Positions 1 to 9,361 are shown, counted from the stretch's first letter. The stretch is 49,740 nucleotides of DNA from an uncultured Acidobacteriota bacterium (GCA_937900045.1 CALCEB010000093.1:1-49740), one strand, 5' to 3'. Made by a program: numbers and translations. Notes: generated by a model from the sequence alone, not told the origin.

Positions 1-2
1 GG

Positions 3-770
3 GGAATCCAATATCCCCCTAAAGATTGGCTTCGGGTTCTGCAGCAGGCGCCTCCGGCCGGACCCGCTCCCGTTTCCCCGGCATCCGCACAACAAATGGC
101 TTTGTCTCCAGGCCCGGCCCATCCCGCCCCTGGCGGACTCGAAAAAGGTCCGGCCTACTCGCAACCCCCTGCGGTGACAACCCCGGCGCATCCGGCGCCA
201 GGAACCTCGAAAACTGTCGAAATTGACCTTGGCGCATTTGAAAAGCAAGCGGAGCAGAGCGCGGAAGCTCTGCTAAAGGTTTTCGGCGCCAAACTGGCCA
301 AGCTCGGCGCCCAAATGGGGGCACGAATTCAAACCGGTTTGAAGGAGGCGGCGGATCGCGTCGAGGAAAAAGAGCAAACGCTCTCTGGGCTCGATGCCAA
401 GCTGACTCATCTGTCCCAAACGCTCGACGGGACGCTGGCCCGCGCCGAAACCATCCTCACATCGGCTCAGGAAATTGGCCAGCGCACTGCTCAGGAGACA
501 CAGCAGCGCGAAGACGAATTCCGCAACCAGCTTCAGCAGATGCTGGGTTCGGCGCTGGAGGATTTTGACCATCAAATCAACCATCGGGTTCTTGCTTCCA
601 CAGTTGCCCAGAAGGAACAGCACTCACGGCTCCAGCAAGAAACCGTGGAGTCCTTGACTGAGATTCAGGACCACATGCGCGGGCAAGTGGAGGCAATTTC
701 AAAGGAAGTCCTTGCCAGCCTGCCGGGTGAGCCGTACGGAAGCCATCGCCCAAACCAGTGGGAAAGCTGA
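3..770 (+). CDS. N-terminal part of a PilZ-like/coiled-coil protein, cut by the left edge and ending at a frameshift
   Basis: This reading frame is open to the left window edge, so the gene starts outside. The first visible residues, GIQYPPKDWLRVLQ, resemble the WGIHFPPPS segment of the PilZ protein at 3471, which suggests the missing part is a PilZ-like domain. A Pro/Ala-rich linker of about 50 residues follows, then a long charged helix rich in Ala, Gln and Glu, predicted coiled coil. The frame stops at 768-770, but the homologous repeat sequence continues without a gap in the +1 frame from 712. The two frames overlap between about 658 and 770, and the repeat register requires the switch at roughly 720-738 (ending LASLPGE, resuming RTEAIAQT). 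The two entries are therefore very probably one gene with a sequencing or true frameshift. No enzymatic motif is visible. Function unknown; a scaffolding or c-di-GMP-responsive structural role is only inferred. Confidence 0.6.
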   Translation, partial: GIQYPPKDWLRVLQQAPPAGPAPVSPASAQQMALSPGPAHPAPGGLEKGPAYSQPPAVTTPAHPAPGTSKTVEIDLGAFEKQAEQSAEALLKVFGAKLAKLGAQMGARIQTGLKEAADRVEEKEQTLSGLDAKLTHLSQTLDGTLARAETILTSAQEIGQRTAQETQQREDEFRNQLQQMLGSALEDFDHQINHRVLASTVAQKEQHSRLQQETVESLTEIQDHMRGQVEAISKEVLASLPGEPYGSHRPNQWES

Positions 771-3282
771 GGAAAAGCTAAGCGCCGCCATCCAGAGGTT
801 TGAACAGAGGCTCGAATCCGTGGCGTTGCAAACTCAGGAAAACGCCGCGGAACGGATGAGGGTGGAAACCCTGGCCAAGGTCATGCCGGAACTCGAGGGT
901 TGCCGGGCCCAGATCATCGATCAAACTCAAAATCACGTCAAGCAGACTCTGGAAGCAGCCCTGAGCGAATTCGGCCAGCGTTTACAAACCAGCGCGGCCC
1001 AAGCCCAAGAATCAGTTTCGGAGCGGCTGAAGGCGGAGACCCTATCCAAACTCTTGCCGGAGATGGTGGCCCGCCAAGTAGAAACCATTGACCAGGCGCG
1101 GGAGCGAGTCAAGCAGACAGTTGAACTCTCTCTCAATGATTTCCAACAAAAGTTGCAGGCAACGGCCAGCCAAACTGAAGACTGGGCGGCGGAACGCTTG
1201 AGGGTGGAAACCCTCGCTAAACTGGGGCCGGAGCTTGAGGCTCGCCAAGCTGAAGCCATCAATCAAGCCCAGAACCAAGTCAAACAAGCCCTGGAAGCTG
1301 CCCTCGGCGAGTTCGAACAGCGGTTGCGAGGGACTGCGGCCCAAGCCCAGCAATCCGCCTCCGAACAGCTACGGACGGAAACCCTCGCTAAACTGGGGCC
1401 GGAGCTTGAGGCTCGCCAAGCTGAAGCCATCAATGAGGCCCAGAATCAAGTCAAGCAAACCCTGGAAGCTGCCCTCGGCGAATTCGAACAGCGGTTAAAA
1501 ACCACCGCCACCCAAGCCCAGGAATCTATCTCGGAGCGATTGAGCGACCAAGTTCTTGGTCGGCTTACACCTCAAATTGAGGCCCGCCACGCTGAAGCCA
1601 TCCAACAGACTAACGACCGGATCGGCCAGAATATCAGTTCTGGACTCAAGTCATTTCAAGAGGAACTCCGAACTGCCTCAGCGGAGGTACGACAAGCCGC
1701 AATAGAGCGCCTAAGTACGGAGATGTTGGCCGGGCTTGCTCCCCAACTTGAAACTCGCCAGTGGGAGGCTGTTGAACAAACCCAAAAACGAATTGCCGAT
1801 AAGCTTGAGGCGTCATTCCGGGAATTTGAGCAGCGCCTGCAAACCGCGTCAGCACAGTCTGAAAAGGTTACGATCGAAAAACTGGGCGCCAAATTCCTCT
1901 CCACTCTGGCTCCCGAGCTCCATTCCTGCCAAACCGGGATCCTTGAGCAAACCCGTGGGCAGACCCAGCAGTTGTTGGAATCAGCCCTTGGCGAATTCCG
2001 GCAGCAGTTGCGGCTTGCGGCAAGTCAAACTCAAGAAGCCACCACCGAACAACTGAGCGCCGGAATTCTCACCAGGATCGTGCCCCAGCTTGAGGCCCGC
2101 CAGGCGGAAACGCTTGACGAGACCCGCAAACAGGCCCAGCAGACCCGGGACAATTCCCTGAGCGAATTCAATGCACTGTTGCAGACCGTCGTTGCCCAAG
2201 CCCGGCAAACTGCCTTAGAAGGTTTGACTGCGCAGCTTCTAGGTCAACTGCAACCTGAGCTCGAATCACGCCAGAATGCCGCAGTGGATCAAACCCAGGT
2301 ACGCGTTCAGGAAGCCCTGCAAGCAGGGTTGGGCGACTTCGATCGGAGCTTGAAAGCTGCCGCAGGACAGGCCCAGCAAGTGGCTTTAGAGAAAATGATC
2401 TCAGAGGCGCCGGTCAAGCTGAAACCGGTGTTCGAAGATCAGCAGGCCGGTATCCTGGGAAAAATCCGCGGCCAGATGGCCGTTGAAATTCAGGAAGGAG
2501 TCCGGTCTCTGAGAGAACACGTGGCGAATCAGATCACGGAGTGCCAGAAGTCCGCCGATTCTCTTCTGCAGAAGCCATCCGAGCTGATCCAGAGATATGC
2601 TGAAGATACGATGGCGATGCTCCGGGAAGAAATGATCGAACAGCGCAACTCCGCCATTGAATCCGCAAAGCTGGAGGTGCGGGCCATGATGCGGTCCACG
2701 CTCAACTCACTCAACGAGGAAGCGAGCGCATTTACTGGTGAATTCCGGGATCAAATCAAGTCCGCGTGGGAGGGCATGAAATCACGGGGGCTTGAGGAGC
2801 TGGAAACTCTGCACAAGGAAGCGGCGGAGCAACATCGAGAGTCGGTTTTGGAACACTTGCAGAAAGACGCCGAAGACTTGACTCATGTTGCCGTTGGCCA
2901 ATTCCGGGCCCAGTCCGAGGAAGCCATCCACGAAGCGAATAATGCCATCAATAAGCAAGTTGGGGCAGCAGCATTTCTGTTGAAGGATTGGATGGACCAG
3001 GCGACCACCCGGCTGGAACGCTGTCTGGATAAGGTTGAAACACGCGCGGAAACCGCCTTTGAAGCCGCCCAGGTGCGATCTTTGAAGCTGCAGATGGAAA
3101 TGATGGAAAGAGTCCACCACGAATCTGAAGAAATTGCATTGGAACTGCATGACCGGTTCCAGCAGGCAGCATCTGCCTTGCGGGGAGGTCTATCCCGGAT
3201 TCCGGATGAAGCGCCCCACGCCGCTGGGCATGACCGCGAGGAGCCAAAAATTCCGCAAGCGTCATCGAGATTGGAACGTTGA
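712..3282 (+). CDS. Long coiled-coil protein of tandem 57-residue repeats (C-terminal part of the frameshifted gene)
   Basis: About ten tandem 57-residue repeats fill the first two thirds. The consensus runs roughly EAIxQTQxxVKQxLEAAL, then xEFEQRLxxxAxQAQ, then xxxxERLxxETLxxLxPEL and EARQA. The heptad-like spacing of Leu and Ala and the absence of Pro or Gly indicate continuous coiled coil. The last ~270 residues keep coiled-coil composition but lose the repeat period, and a short Pro-containing tail ends the protein. There is no signal peptide or membrane segment in the visible part. The formal start here, a TTG at 712, has no ribosome site and lies in the middle of a repeat; it is not a real start. 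Translation should enter from the upstream frame. The 188 bp to the next gene hold no recognisable feature, and both genes probably belong to one transcription unit. Confidence 0.65.
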   Translation: MPACRVSRTEAIAQTSGKAEEKLSAAIQRFEQRLESVALQTQENAAERMRVETLAKVMPELEGCRAQIIDQTQNHVKQTLEAALSEFGQRLQTSAAQAQESVSERLKAETLSKLLPEMVARQVETIDQARERVKQTVELSLNDFQQKLQATASQTEDWAAERLRVETLAKLGPELEARQAEAINQAQNQVKQALEAALGEFEQRLRGTAAQAQQSASEQLRTETLAKLGPELEARQAEAINEAQNQVKQTLEAALGEFEQRLKTTATQAQESISERLSDQVLGRLTPQIEARHAEAIQQTNDRIGQNISSGLKSFQEELRTASAEVRQAAIERLSTEMLAGLAPQLETRQWEAVEQTQKRIADKLEASFREFEQRLQTASAQSEKVTIEKLGAKFLSTLAPELHSCQTGILEQTRGQTQQLLESALGEFRQQLRLAASQTQEATTEQLSAGILTRIVPQLEARQAETLDETRKQAQQTRDNSLSEFNALLQTVVAQARQTALEGLTAQLLGQLQPELESRQNAAVDQTQVRVQEALQAGLGDFDRSLKAAAGQAQQVALEKMISEAPVKLKPVFEDQQAGILGKIRGQMAVEIQEGVRSLREHVANQITECQKSADSLLQKPSELIQRYAEDTMAMLREEMIEQRNSAIESAKLEVRAMMRSTLNSLNEEASAFTGEFRDQIKSAWEGMKSRGLEELETLHKEAAEQHRESVLEHLQKDAEDLTHVAVGQFRAQSEEAIHEANNAINKQVGAAAFLLKDWMDQATTRLERCLDKVETRAETAFEAAQVRSLKLQMEMMERVHHESEEIALELHDRFQQAASALRGGLSRIPDEAPHAAGHDREEPKIPQASSRLER
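739..2448 (+). repeat. Ten tandem 171-bp coding repeats
   Basis: Units begin at 739, 910, 1081, 1252, 1423, 1594, 1765, 1936, 2107 and 2278, each exactly 171 bp (57 codons). The boundary between units at 1252 and 1423 is nearly identical at DNA level: about 60 bp around 1203-1263 recur at 1374-1434. Outer units are diverged, which points to old amplification with recent homogenisation in the middle. The repeats are coding and contiguous, so they are not CRISPR. Confidence 0.9.
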
Positions 3283-3470
3283 TAGAAAAATGCCACGGCT
3301 TACAGGTGCAGACAATTTGGAAAGAGCGCCACGCCGCTGTTCCATGCCAGGGGCATGAGAGCGAACGCGAAGTAGCGCCCCTTACGAATGTTACCCGCCG
3401 GGCCACCGTTGAATCTCCCCGGAGATTTCCGCTGCCGCCGGCGGATAAACCGCCATCGGCCGAAAGCTGA

Positions 3471-4364
3471 GTGCGCATTATGGCGACAGAACGTAGACGA
3501 TCTGACCGAGTGATGTTGACCGTGCCGCTCCGCGTCACCGGCAAGGACGAGCACGGCCAACCCTTTGAGTGCAAGGCCAACACCATCAGCTTGAATCGTC
3601 ACGGCGCACGGATGTTTATTGCAAAAGGATTGCGCGGCGGCCAGGTGGTCAACGTCGTCAATCTTATGAACCGCCGGCAGGCGCCCTTCCGGGTCGCCGG
3701 CCCGGTGGTCCCTGTCACGGATCGAGGAGGCGAATACGGTATATTAGGTCCGGTTTTGGCGCCCAATGGAGGCACCGCAGAAATAGGGCTTGAGTGTTTG
3801 GATCCCAAGATTGACCTTTGGGGGATTCATTTTCCACCGCCCAGCGCGGGCGACGAGATCGATTCCAAAGCCCTTCTTGCCTGCCACGTCTGCAACTCCG
3901 CGGAACTGGTGCCGCTCGCGCTGGTGGAGGTGGACGTTCTTGAAACCTCCGGAATCCTAACTCGCCACTGCCAGAAATGCGACGATACCGGCCCTTGGGG
4001 CTACGCTGCGAGTGAACTTCCGGCGGAGAGCGTTCCGGACAGTACCCGGATTGCCTCCGGCGCCGAGGGAGGACCCGCCACGGAAGCCGAGCGGCGGCGC
4101 AACCGGCGGGCCGTCCTTCAACTCCCCATTCGTGTGCGCGACTATTTTGGCGGCGTGGAGATTGCCCGGAGTGAGAATGTGTCCAAAGGCGGTATTTGCT
4201 TCGGTACGGAAAAAAACTACCATCCTGGCGAGGGTATTTTCGTTGCCTGCCCTTACGATAAAAGGGGCCAGATCATTGAAGTCCAGGCCCTGATTGTGAG
4301 CCGGCGGGAGGTCCTGAAAAGCAACCGCAAGATCTACGGTGTCCGCTACAGACCCATAAGATAA
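3471..4364 (+). CDS. Protein with two PilZ domains and a central CxxC...CxxC segment
   Basis: PilZ domains bind cyclic di-GMP. The first domain (about residues 7-125) opens with an arginine cluster fitting RxxxR (R9-R13), but its second motif is degenerate. The second domain (about 206-297) has RRRNRR at 208-213 and a perfect [DN]xSxxG motif, NVSKGG, at 236-241, so this copy should bind the nucleotide. Between them, CHVC (138-141) and CQKC (167-170) could form a zinc-ribbon-like site. There is no signal peptide or membrane segment, so it is probably cytoplasmic. The start shown is GTG; an ATG at 3480 is an equally good alternative, as neither has a clear ribosome site. It follows the coiled-coil gene on the same strand, whose left-edge residues also resemble a PilZ-domain end. 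The family assignment is firm; the role (motility, surface or cell-shape control) is unknown. Confidence 0.8.
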   Translation: MRIMATERRRSDRVMLTVPLRVTGKDEHGQPFECKANTISLNRHGARMFIAKGLRGGQVVNVVNLMNRRQAPFRVAGPVVPVTDRGGEYGILGPVLAPNGGTAEIGLECLDPKIDLWGIHFPPPSAGDEIDSKALLACHVCNSAELVPLALVEVDVLETSGILTRHCQKCDDTGPWGYAASELPAESVPDSTRIASGAEGGPATEAERRRNRRAVLQLPIRVRDYFGGVEIARSENVSKGGICFGTEKNYHPGEGIFVACPYDKRGQIIEVQALIVSRREVLKSNRKIYGVRYRPIR

Positions 4365-4528
4365 TCTTCCACTCAGTGGTCCGCAGAGGACTCTATATCA
4401 CTCTGTTAGGTTCAATCAGGCACAGCCGCCGTATGATGGGAAAGCGGGAAACGATGGCTACCGGAGAATCATCCGCGCCACTACCCGGCTCGAAGAACTT
4501 GCTCCACGCCTAGGAGCTTCGGTTTCCC

Positions 4529-5701
4529 ATGTTCTCCAAGCGAACCTACTGGCCGCTCTCGCTCAACCGTCTCACACAAATCCTGGTGCAGCAGCGCGGC
4601 CGATCTATCATTGACCTTACAGAATCGAATCCCACCCGGTGTGGGTTTGTCTACGAAACGGAGCGCATTCTGTGTGCCCTCGCCAATCAAGCTGCGCTTT
4701 CCTACCGGCCAAATCCGCGCGGCCCCCAGGAGGCGCGTGAAGCGGTGGCGAGCTATTACCGGGAACGCGGCGTCTCTGTGGACCCCGATCAAATCTTCAT
4801 TACCAGCAGCACCAGCGAAGCATACTCCTACCTCTTTCGCTTGTTGGGTGACCCCGGTGATTCCATCCTCGCCCCGCAGCCTAGTTATCCGCTGTTTGAC
4901 TTTCTGGCACAACTGGATGACATCAGAATCAGCGTCTATCCGCTCGTCTATGGCCACGGCTGGCAAATGGACCGCTTCGCTCTTCAGCAGAAAATCCGAC
5001 CGGAATCACGGGCTGTTCTGCTGGTGAATCCCAACAACCCCACGGGTTCCTACATTTCATGCGATGATCGAGCCTTCTTGGCCGCACTTTGCCATGAGCA
5101 GGAACTGGCGCTGGTGGCGGACGAGGTCTTTTTCGATTACCGGCTCGAAACGCCGGCGGACCGGGCTCCACAGAGTATGGCTGGGGAAAAAACGGCCCTC
5201 ACCTTTACCTTGAGCGGCCTATCCAAGATTTCAGCCCTGCCACAGATGAAGCTCGCATGGATCGTCGTGAACGGCCCTGCAAAGTTGATGGATGCAGCTC
5301 TCGGCCGCCTTGAAGTGATCGCGGACACTTACCTTTCCGTGAGTGCTCCAGTGGGGTTAGCCTTGCCCGAGTTGTTACAAACACGCTTTTCCATCCAACC
5401 GCAGATCCAACAGCGGACGCGGACCAACCTAGCGCGTCTGGACGCGATGCTCCCCGCACGGTCGCCGGTCAGCCGACTATACGCTGAGGGCGGATGGAGT
5501 GCAATTCTGCGCGTCCCTGCAGTCCACACCGATGAGGAATGGGCCACCACGCTGCTTGAGCAAGATGGTGTTCTGGTTCATCCTGGCCACTTCTACGATT
5601 TTACCGCGGATGGCTACTTGGTGGTGAGCCTGCTGGCCGATTCTGAAAAGTTCGTGGAAGGAATTCGGAGGCTATTGAGCAGGATCGAGAACGCCATTTG
5701 A
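4529..5701 (+). CDS. Pyridoxal-phosphate aminotransferase, class I/II
   Basis: A fold-type I PLP enzyme of 390 residues, a normal length for aspartate-type aminotransferases. NPNNPTG (167-173), ADEVFFDY (197-204) and SGLSK with the Schiff-base lysine K233 are all present, so it should be active. It would move an amino group between an amino acid and a 2-oxo acid in the cytoplasm. The N-terminal stretch (TESNPTRCGF, then YRPNPRGPQEAREAV) is typical of the alanine/aspartate-aminotransferase-like group; the substrate cannot be read from sequence. It stands alone, with a tRNA gene convergent just downstream. The ATG start has no strong SD. No frameshift or missing residue is seen. Confidence 0.88.
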   Translation: MFSKRTYWPLSLNRLTQILVQQRGRSIIDLTESNPTRCGFVYETERILCALANQAALSYRPNPRGPQEAREAVASYYRERGVSVDPDQIFITSSTSEAYSYLFRLLGDPGDSILAPQPSYPLFDFLAQLDDIRISVYPLVYGHGWQMDRFALQQKIRPESRAVLLVNPNNPTGSYISCDDRAFLAALCHEQELALVADEVFFDYRLETPADRAPQSMAGEKTALTFTLSGLSKISALPQMKLAWIVVNGPAKLMDAALGRLEVIADTYLSVSAPVGLALPELLQTRFSIQPQIQQRTRTNLARLDAMLPARSPVSRLYAEGGWSAILRVPAVHTDEEWATTLLEQDGVLVHPGHFYDFTADGYLVVSLLADSEKFVEGIRRLLSRIENAI

Positions 5702-5771
5702 GGCGGAGAGATTCTGTCGGCAATCGGCAGGGATTTTCCGGGCCGGAGCTTGATCGCTTCGTATCGGTAAG

Positions 5772-5845
5772 TGGGCCCAGCAGGATTCGAACCTGCGACC
5801 AACGGATTATGAGTCCGCCGCTCTGACCGGCTGAGCTATGGGCCC
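5772..5845 (-). tRNA. tRNA-Ile(CAU), the lysidine-modified Ile2 type (tRNA-Met possible)
   Basis: On the minus strand a 74-nt cloverleaf folds with a 7-bp acceptor stem GGGCCCA/TGGGCCC, D stem GCTC/GAGC, anticodon stem GCGGA/TCCGT with loop CTCATAA, variable loop TGGTC and T arm GCAGG-TTCGAAT-CCTGC. The anticodon is CAT. The C4-G69 and C5-G68 pairs match known determinants for the lysidine synthetase TilS, which favours Ile2 over elongator Met. The 3' CCA is not encoded; the discriminator A is followed by CTT. Confidence 0.9.
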
Positions 5846-6000
5846 GTCGTTCGCCAATGATTATGAATGATCTACCAGCGAGGTTCAATGCTTCCGGAGG
5901 AAAGCTCCGGCCAGCCGGACAGCGTTCCAACTCGCGGGGGTTTCAACCTGGCGCCAGCACGGTTTCCCGATTCGGGCAGTTGAAGCGGCACTCGCACCGG

Positions 6001-8127
6001 CTACCAAATCTGGCAGCGGTCGCTCGCGGGACGGACCATCGCGTCACCCGGCTTACAGTTAAACGCCCTGGCAAAGGCCGGCATATTGGAGAGCGGACCC
6101 AGTACCCGGAATTTGGCGATCGGATGCGGGTCCGCAGACACAAGGAGCCGGGCAAACTGGGGGCGGACGTTTTGCGCCCAAATCTGCGCGTAGCTCAGGA
6201 AGAAGCGCTGCTCGGGCGTGTAGCCGCCGATGTCCGGCGGCTTGGGTTTCCCCTCCAGAGATTTCTGAAAAGCCGCGTAGGCGATGGTCAAGCCGCCGAG
6301 ATCGGCGATGCTTTCACCCAAAACCAACTTGCCATTCTCGTGCAGGTTATCCTCCACCACAAAGCTGTTAAACTGCTTGGCCACGCATTGAGCGCGGGCT
6401 TGAAAGCGTTTCAGATCTTCAGAGGTCCACCAGTTAACCATGTTTCCTTTGGCGTCAAATTGGCGGCCTTCATCGTCGAAGCCGTGCGTCATTTCATGGC
6501 CGATCACGGCGCCCATAGCCCCGTAATTCACGGCATCATCCGCGTTGGCGTTAAAGAACGGAGGCTGCAGGATTCCCGCAGGGAAAACGATTTCATTCAT
6601 GGATGGATCGTAATAGGCGTTCACGGTGGGTGGAGTCATGTCCCATTCCGTGCGGTCCACCGGCTTTCCAATTTTGTTAATCTCACGATGAAACTCGAAT
6701 TGGCTGGCGCGGAAAACGTTCTCCATGAAAGGTCCGCGATTTACCGCCAAGGCTGAGTAGTCCCGCCACTTGCTGGGATAACCGATTTTGCGGTTGAAGG
6801 CCTGAAGCTTGGCGATTGCGGCGTTTCGAGTCTCAGGTCCCATCCAGCTCAGGGCTGAAATGTCACTGCGCAGAGCGGCGATGAGATTTGCCACCATCTG
6901 CTGGGCCCGAGCCTTGGCGGCGGGCGGGAAATATTCCTTCACGTAGATCTGGCCCAGCGCTTCGCCCAGACCGCGGTCCGTGGCAGCGGTGCAGCGCTGC
7001 CATCGCGGCAGATTCACTTTGGAGCCGGTCAGGATATGACCTTTGAAATTAAAGTTCTCCGCGACGAAGGGAGCGGAAAGATCAGGCGCTGCCCGGTCAA
7101 TCAGGCGCCAGCGAAGATAGGTTTTCCAATCTCCCAAGGGGATACCGCTGAGCGCCTGGTTCACTTCTTTGAAAAATGCCGGAACATCGACATTGATGGC
7201 GCCCATGCGCGGATGGCCGACTTCGGCGAAATACGATTCCCAATCGAATGCCGGGGTGAGCGCCTTCAGTTGCACCGTGTCCATTTTGTGATAGAGAGCT
7301 TGCGGATTTCGCCGCTCAACCGGGGTTAGCGAAGCCTGGGCGAGGCGAGTTTCAATATCCATCACAGTCTTGGCTTCGGCCGCAGACCGGGTGGCGTCGT
7401 CACCCAGTAGTTGGAACATCTTTGTAACGTGGGCGACATATTCCTCCCGGATCTGCTTGGACTTTGCATCCTGCTTGGTGTAATAGGTACAATTCGGCAG
7501 TCCTAGCCCGCCTTGATCCGCATCTCCGATTTCCTGGTCGCTGTGCTTCAAGTCCTGTGAAGAGGTGAAATTGAACAACACGTCCACGCCGATTTTCTGC
7601 AGGCTCGCGGTTTCGGTTTCGAGACTGGGAATATCGTGGATGCCGGCAATCTTTTGGAAATCCGCATCCAGCGGCTTTACTCCTGCCGCGTCCCGGGCCG
7701 TCTGATCCATGCAGCCTGAGTAGTAACTGCCAATTTTTTGCTCGTTTGACCCATTCGCTGCGCCCTTGTCCGCGGCAGCCTTCTCCAGAATTTTACGGAG
7801 GTTCTCGCGGTTTCTAATCGCCAGCTCATTAAACCGTCCCCAGCTTGGATACTGGGGAGGAATGGGGTTGTGAACCAGCCACCCCTCATTGGCGTAAGTG
7901 TAAAAATCCGCGCAGGCTTTCACTTTGGGATCAATACTCTTCAAATCCAGCGCATCTTTAGCCGACCCGCTTGCTGGGGAGGTTCCAACGGCTTGCGAAA
8001 AAAACCGATTCGCCCGGCGGCCGAGCGACCTCGCCGACATGGGGCCATTGCTGCTTGAAAGCAGCGCCAACGCTACGGCCACAAGGAAAAAAGCAATTAT
8101 CCAAACGCACATCCTGATTCGGCGCAT
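6001..8127 (-). CDS. M13 family zinc metallopeptidase (neprilysin/PepO type), secreted or membrane anchored
   Basis: M13 peptidases are gluzincins that cleave short peptides outside the cytoplasm. Numbered from the start chosen here (708 residues), HEMTH at 544-548 binds zinc and supplies the catalytic Glu; GESIADLGG supplies the third ligand E605 and D609. The upstream substrate-binding block NAYYDPSMNEIVFPAG and the C-terminal CQIW, equivalent to the family's usual CRVW, are present, so the gene is full length. The N-terminus MRRIRMCVWIIAFFLVAVA is a signal peptide or anchor. The frame is open back to 8391, but the ATG at 8127 has a good SD (GAGGTG, 9 nt upstream) and places the hydrophobic segment at the N-terminus. 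It is divergent from the 8330 gene. About 150 bp between its stop and the tRNA show nothing else. Confidence 0.92.
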   Translation of the reverse strand: MRRIRMCVWIIAFFLVAVALALLSSSNGPMSARSLGRRANRFFSQAVGTSPASGSAKDALDLKSIDPKVKACADFYTYANEGWLVHNPIPPQYPSWGRFNELAIRNRENLRKILEKAAADKGAANGSNEQKIGSYYSGCMDQTARDAAGVKPLDADFQKIAGIHDIPSLETETASLQKIGVDVLFNFTSSQDLKHSDQEIGDADQGGLGLPNCTYYTKQDAKSKQIREEYVAHVTKMFQLLGDDATRSAAEAKTVMDIETRLAQASLTPVERRNPQALYHKMDTVQLKALTPAFDWESYFAEVGHPRMGAINVDVPAFFKEVNQALSGIPLGDWKTYLRWRLIDRAAPDLSAPFVAENFNFKGHILTGSKVNLPRWQRCTAATDRGLGEALGQIYVKEYFPPAAKARAQQMVANLIAALRSDISALSWMGPETRNAAIAKLQAFNRKIGYPSKWRDYSALAVNRGPFMENVFRASQFEFHREINKIGKPVDRTEWDMTPPTVNAYYDPSMNEIVFPAGILQPPFFNANADDAVNYGAMGAVIGHEMTHGFDDEGRQFDAKGNMVNWWTSEDLKRFQARAQCVAKQFNSFVVEDNLHENGKLVLGESIADLGGLTIAYAAFQKSLEGKPKPPDIGGYTPEQRFFLSYAQIWAQNVRPQFARLLVSADPHPIAKFRVLGPLSNMPAFARAFNCKPGDAMVRPASDRCQIW

Positions 8128-8268
8128 CTGCAGATTCACCTCATTCCCCTTCATCTGTCTGAAAGCAAACCCATATCGTAACAGATATTCGTCCCTTGTG
8201 GCCGTCCGACTTTCATCACCATCCGCGGGGTTGCGTTCCGGCCGGCTGCAATCCCTTATAGGACTGGC

Positions 8269-8297
8269 TTGACACATTCTCGCGCGGCCTCTACACT
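8269..8297 (+). promoter_or_regulatory. Sigma-70 type promoter for the 8330 gene
   Basis: TTGACA (8269-8274) and TACACT (8292-8297) are separated by 17 bp. The predicted transcription start near 8304 would give a leader of about 26 nt before the ATG at 8330. The site lies in the divergent region upstream of the M13 peptidase gene. Confidence 0.65.
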
Positions 8298-8329
8298 CCG
8301 CTTTCGGCCAAATCGTTGCATGAGGCTGC

Positions 8330-9361
8330 ATGGATAATGTCACACACACATTGGTGGGTGTTGCGCTGGCGAGGGCTGGCTTTAATCGCAAGACCCGTTA
8401 TGCCACTTGGGCGATGGCCATCGGATCCAACCTTCCAGATGGGGATATCATCGCCGCCTGGCGCGGCGGCATCAATTATTTGCGGTACCATCGCGCTATC
8501 ACCCACTCCCTGATTGGAGTAACCGTTCTGGGGTGGGCGCTGGCCTTGATTTTCTATTTCTTCGGCAGGAGGGCTCGACAGAAGCCGCACGTTCTCCCCG
8601 TCAACCTGAAGTGGCTGATAGCCGCATGTTGGCTATCTACAGCCCTGCACCTTTTCATGGATTATACCAACCAATACGGCGTCCGGCCTTTCCTGCCATT
8701 CCGCGGGAGGTGGATTGCATTGGATATCATGCCCATCGTTGACCCGTGGCTGCTGCTGATCCTGGCCCTTGGCCTGGGCCTTCCGGCCATCTTCCGGATT
8801 GTCTCCGAGGAGGTTGGAGCAAAGAGCAAAGATTCAAGGACGGCGCAGCGCGGGGCCATCATTGCTTTGTGCGGAATGGTCCTCTTGTGGGGTATCAGGG
8901 GGTTTTCACATGAACGAGCCGTCAAGATGCTTGAAGCTCACATGTATCGCGGCGAAATTGCCTACGCCGTAGGAGCATTCCCTTCCGCAGTGAATCCCTT
9001 TGTTTGGACGGGCGTGGTGGAAACGGATTCCGCCTTCTACATGCTTCCGGTAAACTCATTGGATAGCGATGCCGGCACGGACCGTGAGCGTGCCTTCCGC
9101 AAGCCCAAGCTATCTCCGCCCATTCTTGCTGCGGAGCACACTGACACCGCTCAGGTTTTCCTGAACTTCGCGCGCTTTCCTTGGGCTCAACTGGACGAGG
9201 GAGTGGAAATGGATGACGTGACGATTCGGGATCTGAGGTTTGCCTCCCTCGGCTCAAGGCGCTCGGGATTCATGATAGAAGTCCTGCTGGATAAGAATCT
9301 GAAAGTGCTCAAGCAATTTTTTACGTTCGGAGGCCGGACGCACCGGAGCAGAGAACAATAA
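8330..9361 (+). CDS. YdjM/DUF457-type integral membrane metal-dependent hydrolase
   Basis: The N-terminus MDNVTHTLVGVALA, the block SNLPDGDI (about 34-41) and HRAITHS (about 54-60) are the hallmark motifs of the YdjM (LexA-regulated inner-membrane, metal-dependent hydrolase) family. The conserved His and Asp residues are predicted metal ligands; the substrate is unknown. Four or five hydrophobic segments occupy residues 60-200. The C-terminal ~150 residues form a soluble domain beginning after GFSHERAVKMLEAHMYRGE, which is longer than in the smallest members. The start codon has GAGG close upstream and a 17-bp-spaced promoter. The gene converges on the VTT-domain gene with a 41-bp gap that shows no obvious terminator. 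Confidence 0.82.
   Translation: MDNVTHTLVGVALARAGFNRKTRYATWAMAIGSNLPDGDIIAAWRGGINYLRYHRAITHSLIGVTVLGWALALIFYFFGRRARQKPHVLPVNLKWLIAACWLSTALHLFMDYTNQYGVRPFLPFRGRWIALDIMPIVDPWLLLILALGLGLPAIFRIVSEEVGAKSKDSRTAQRGAIIALCGMVLLWGIRGFSHERAVKMLEAHMYRGEIAYAVGAFPSAVNPFVWTGVVETDSAFYMLPVNSLDSDAGTDRERAFRKPKLSPPILAAEHTDTAQVFLNFARFPWAQLDEGVEMDDVTIRDLRFASLGSRRSGFMIEVLLDKNLKVLKQFFTFGGRTHRSREQ

Noticed and set aside
739..2448. Tandem repeats as a CRISPR array
   Set aside because: The units are contiguous 171-bp coding repeats without unique spacers and there are no cas genes.
5857..6756. A 299-codon plus-strand frame
   Set aside because: It lies entirely antisense to the M13 peptidase, which has intact catalytic motifs; this frame has no recognised motif.
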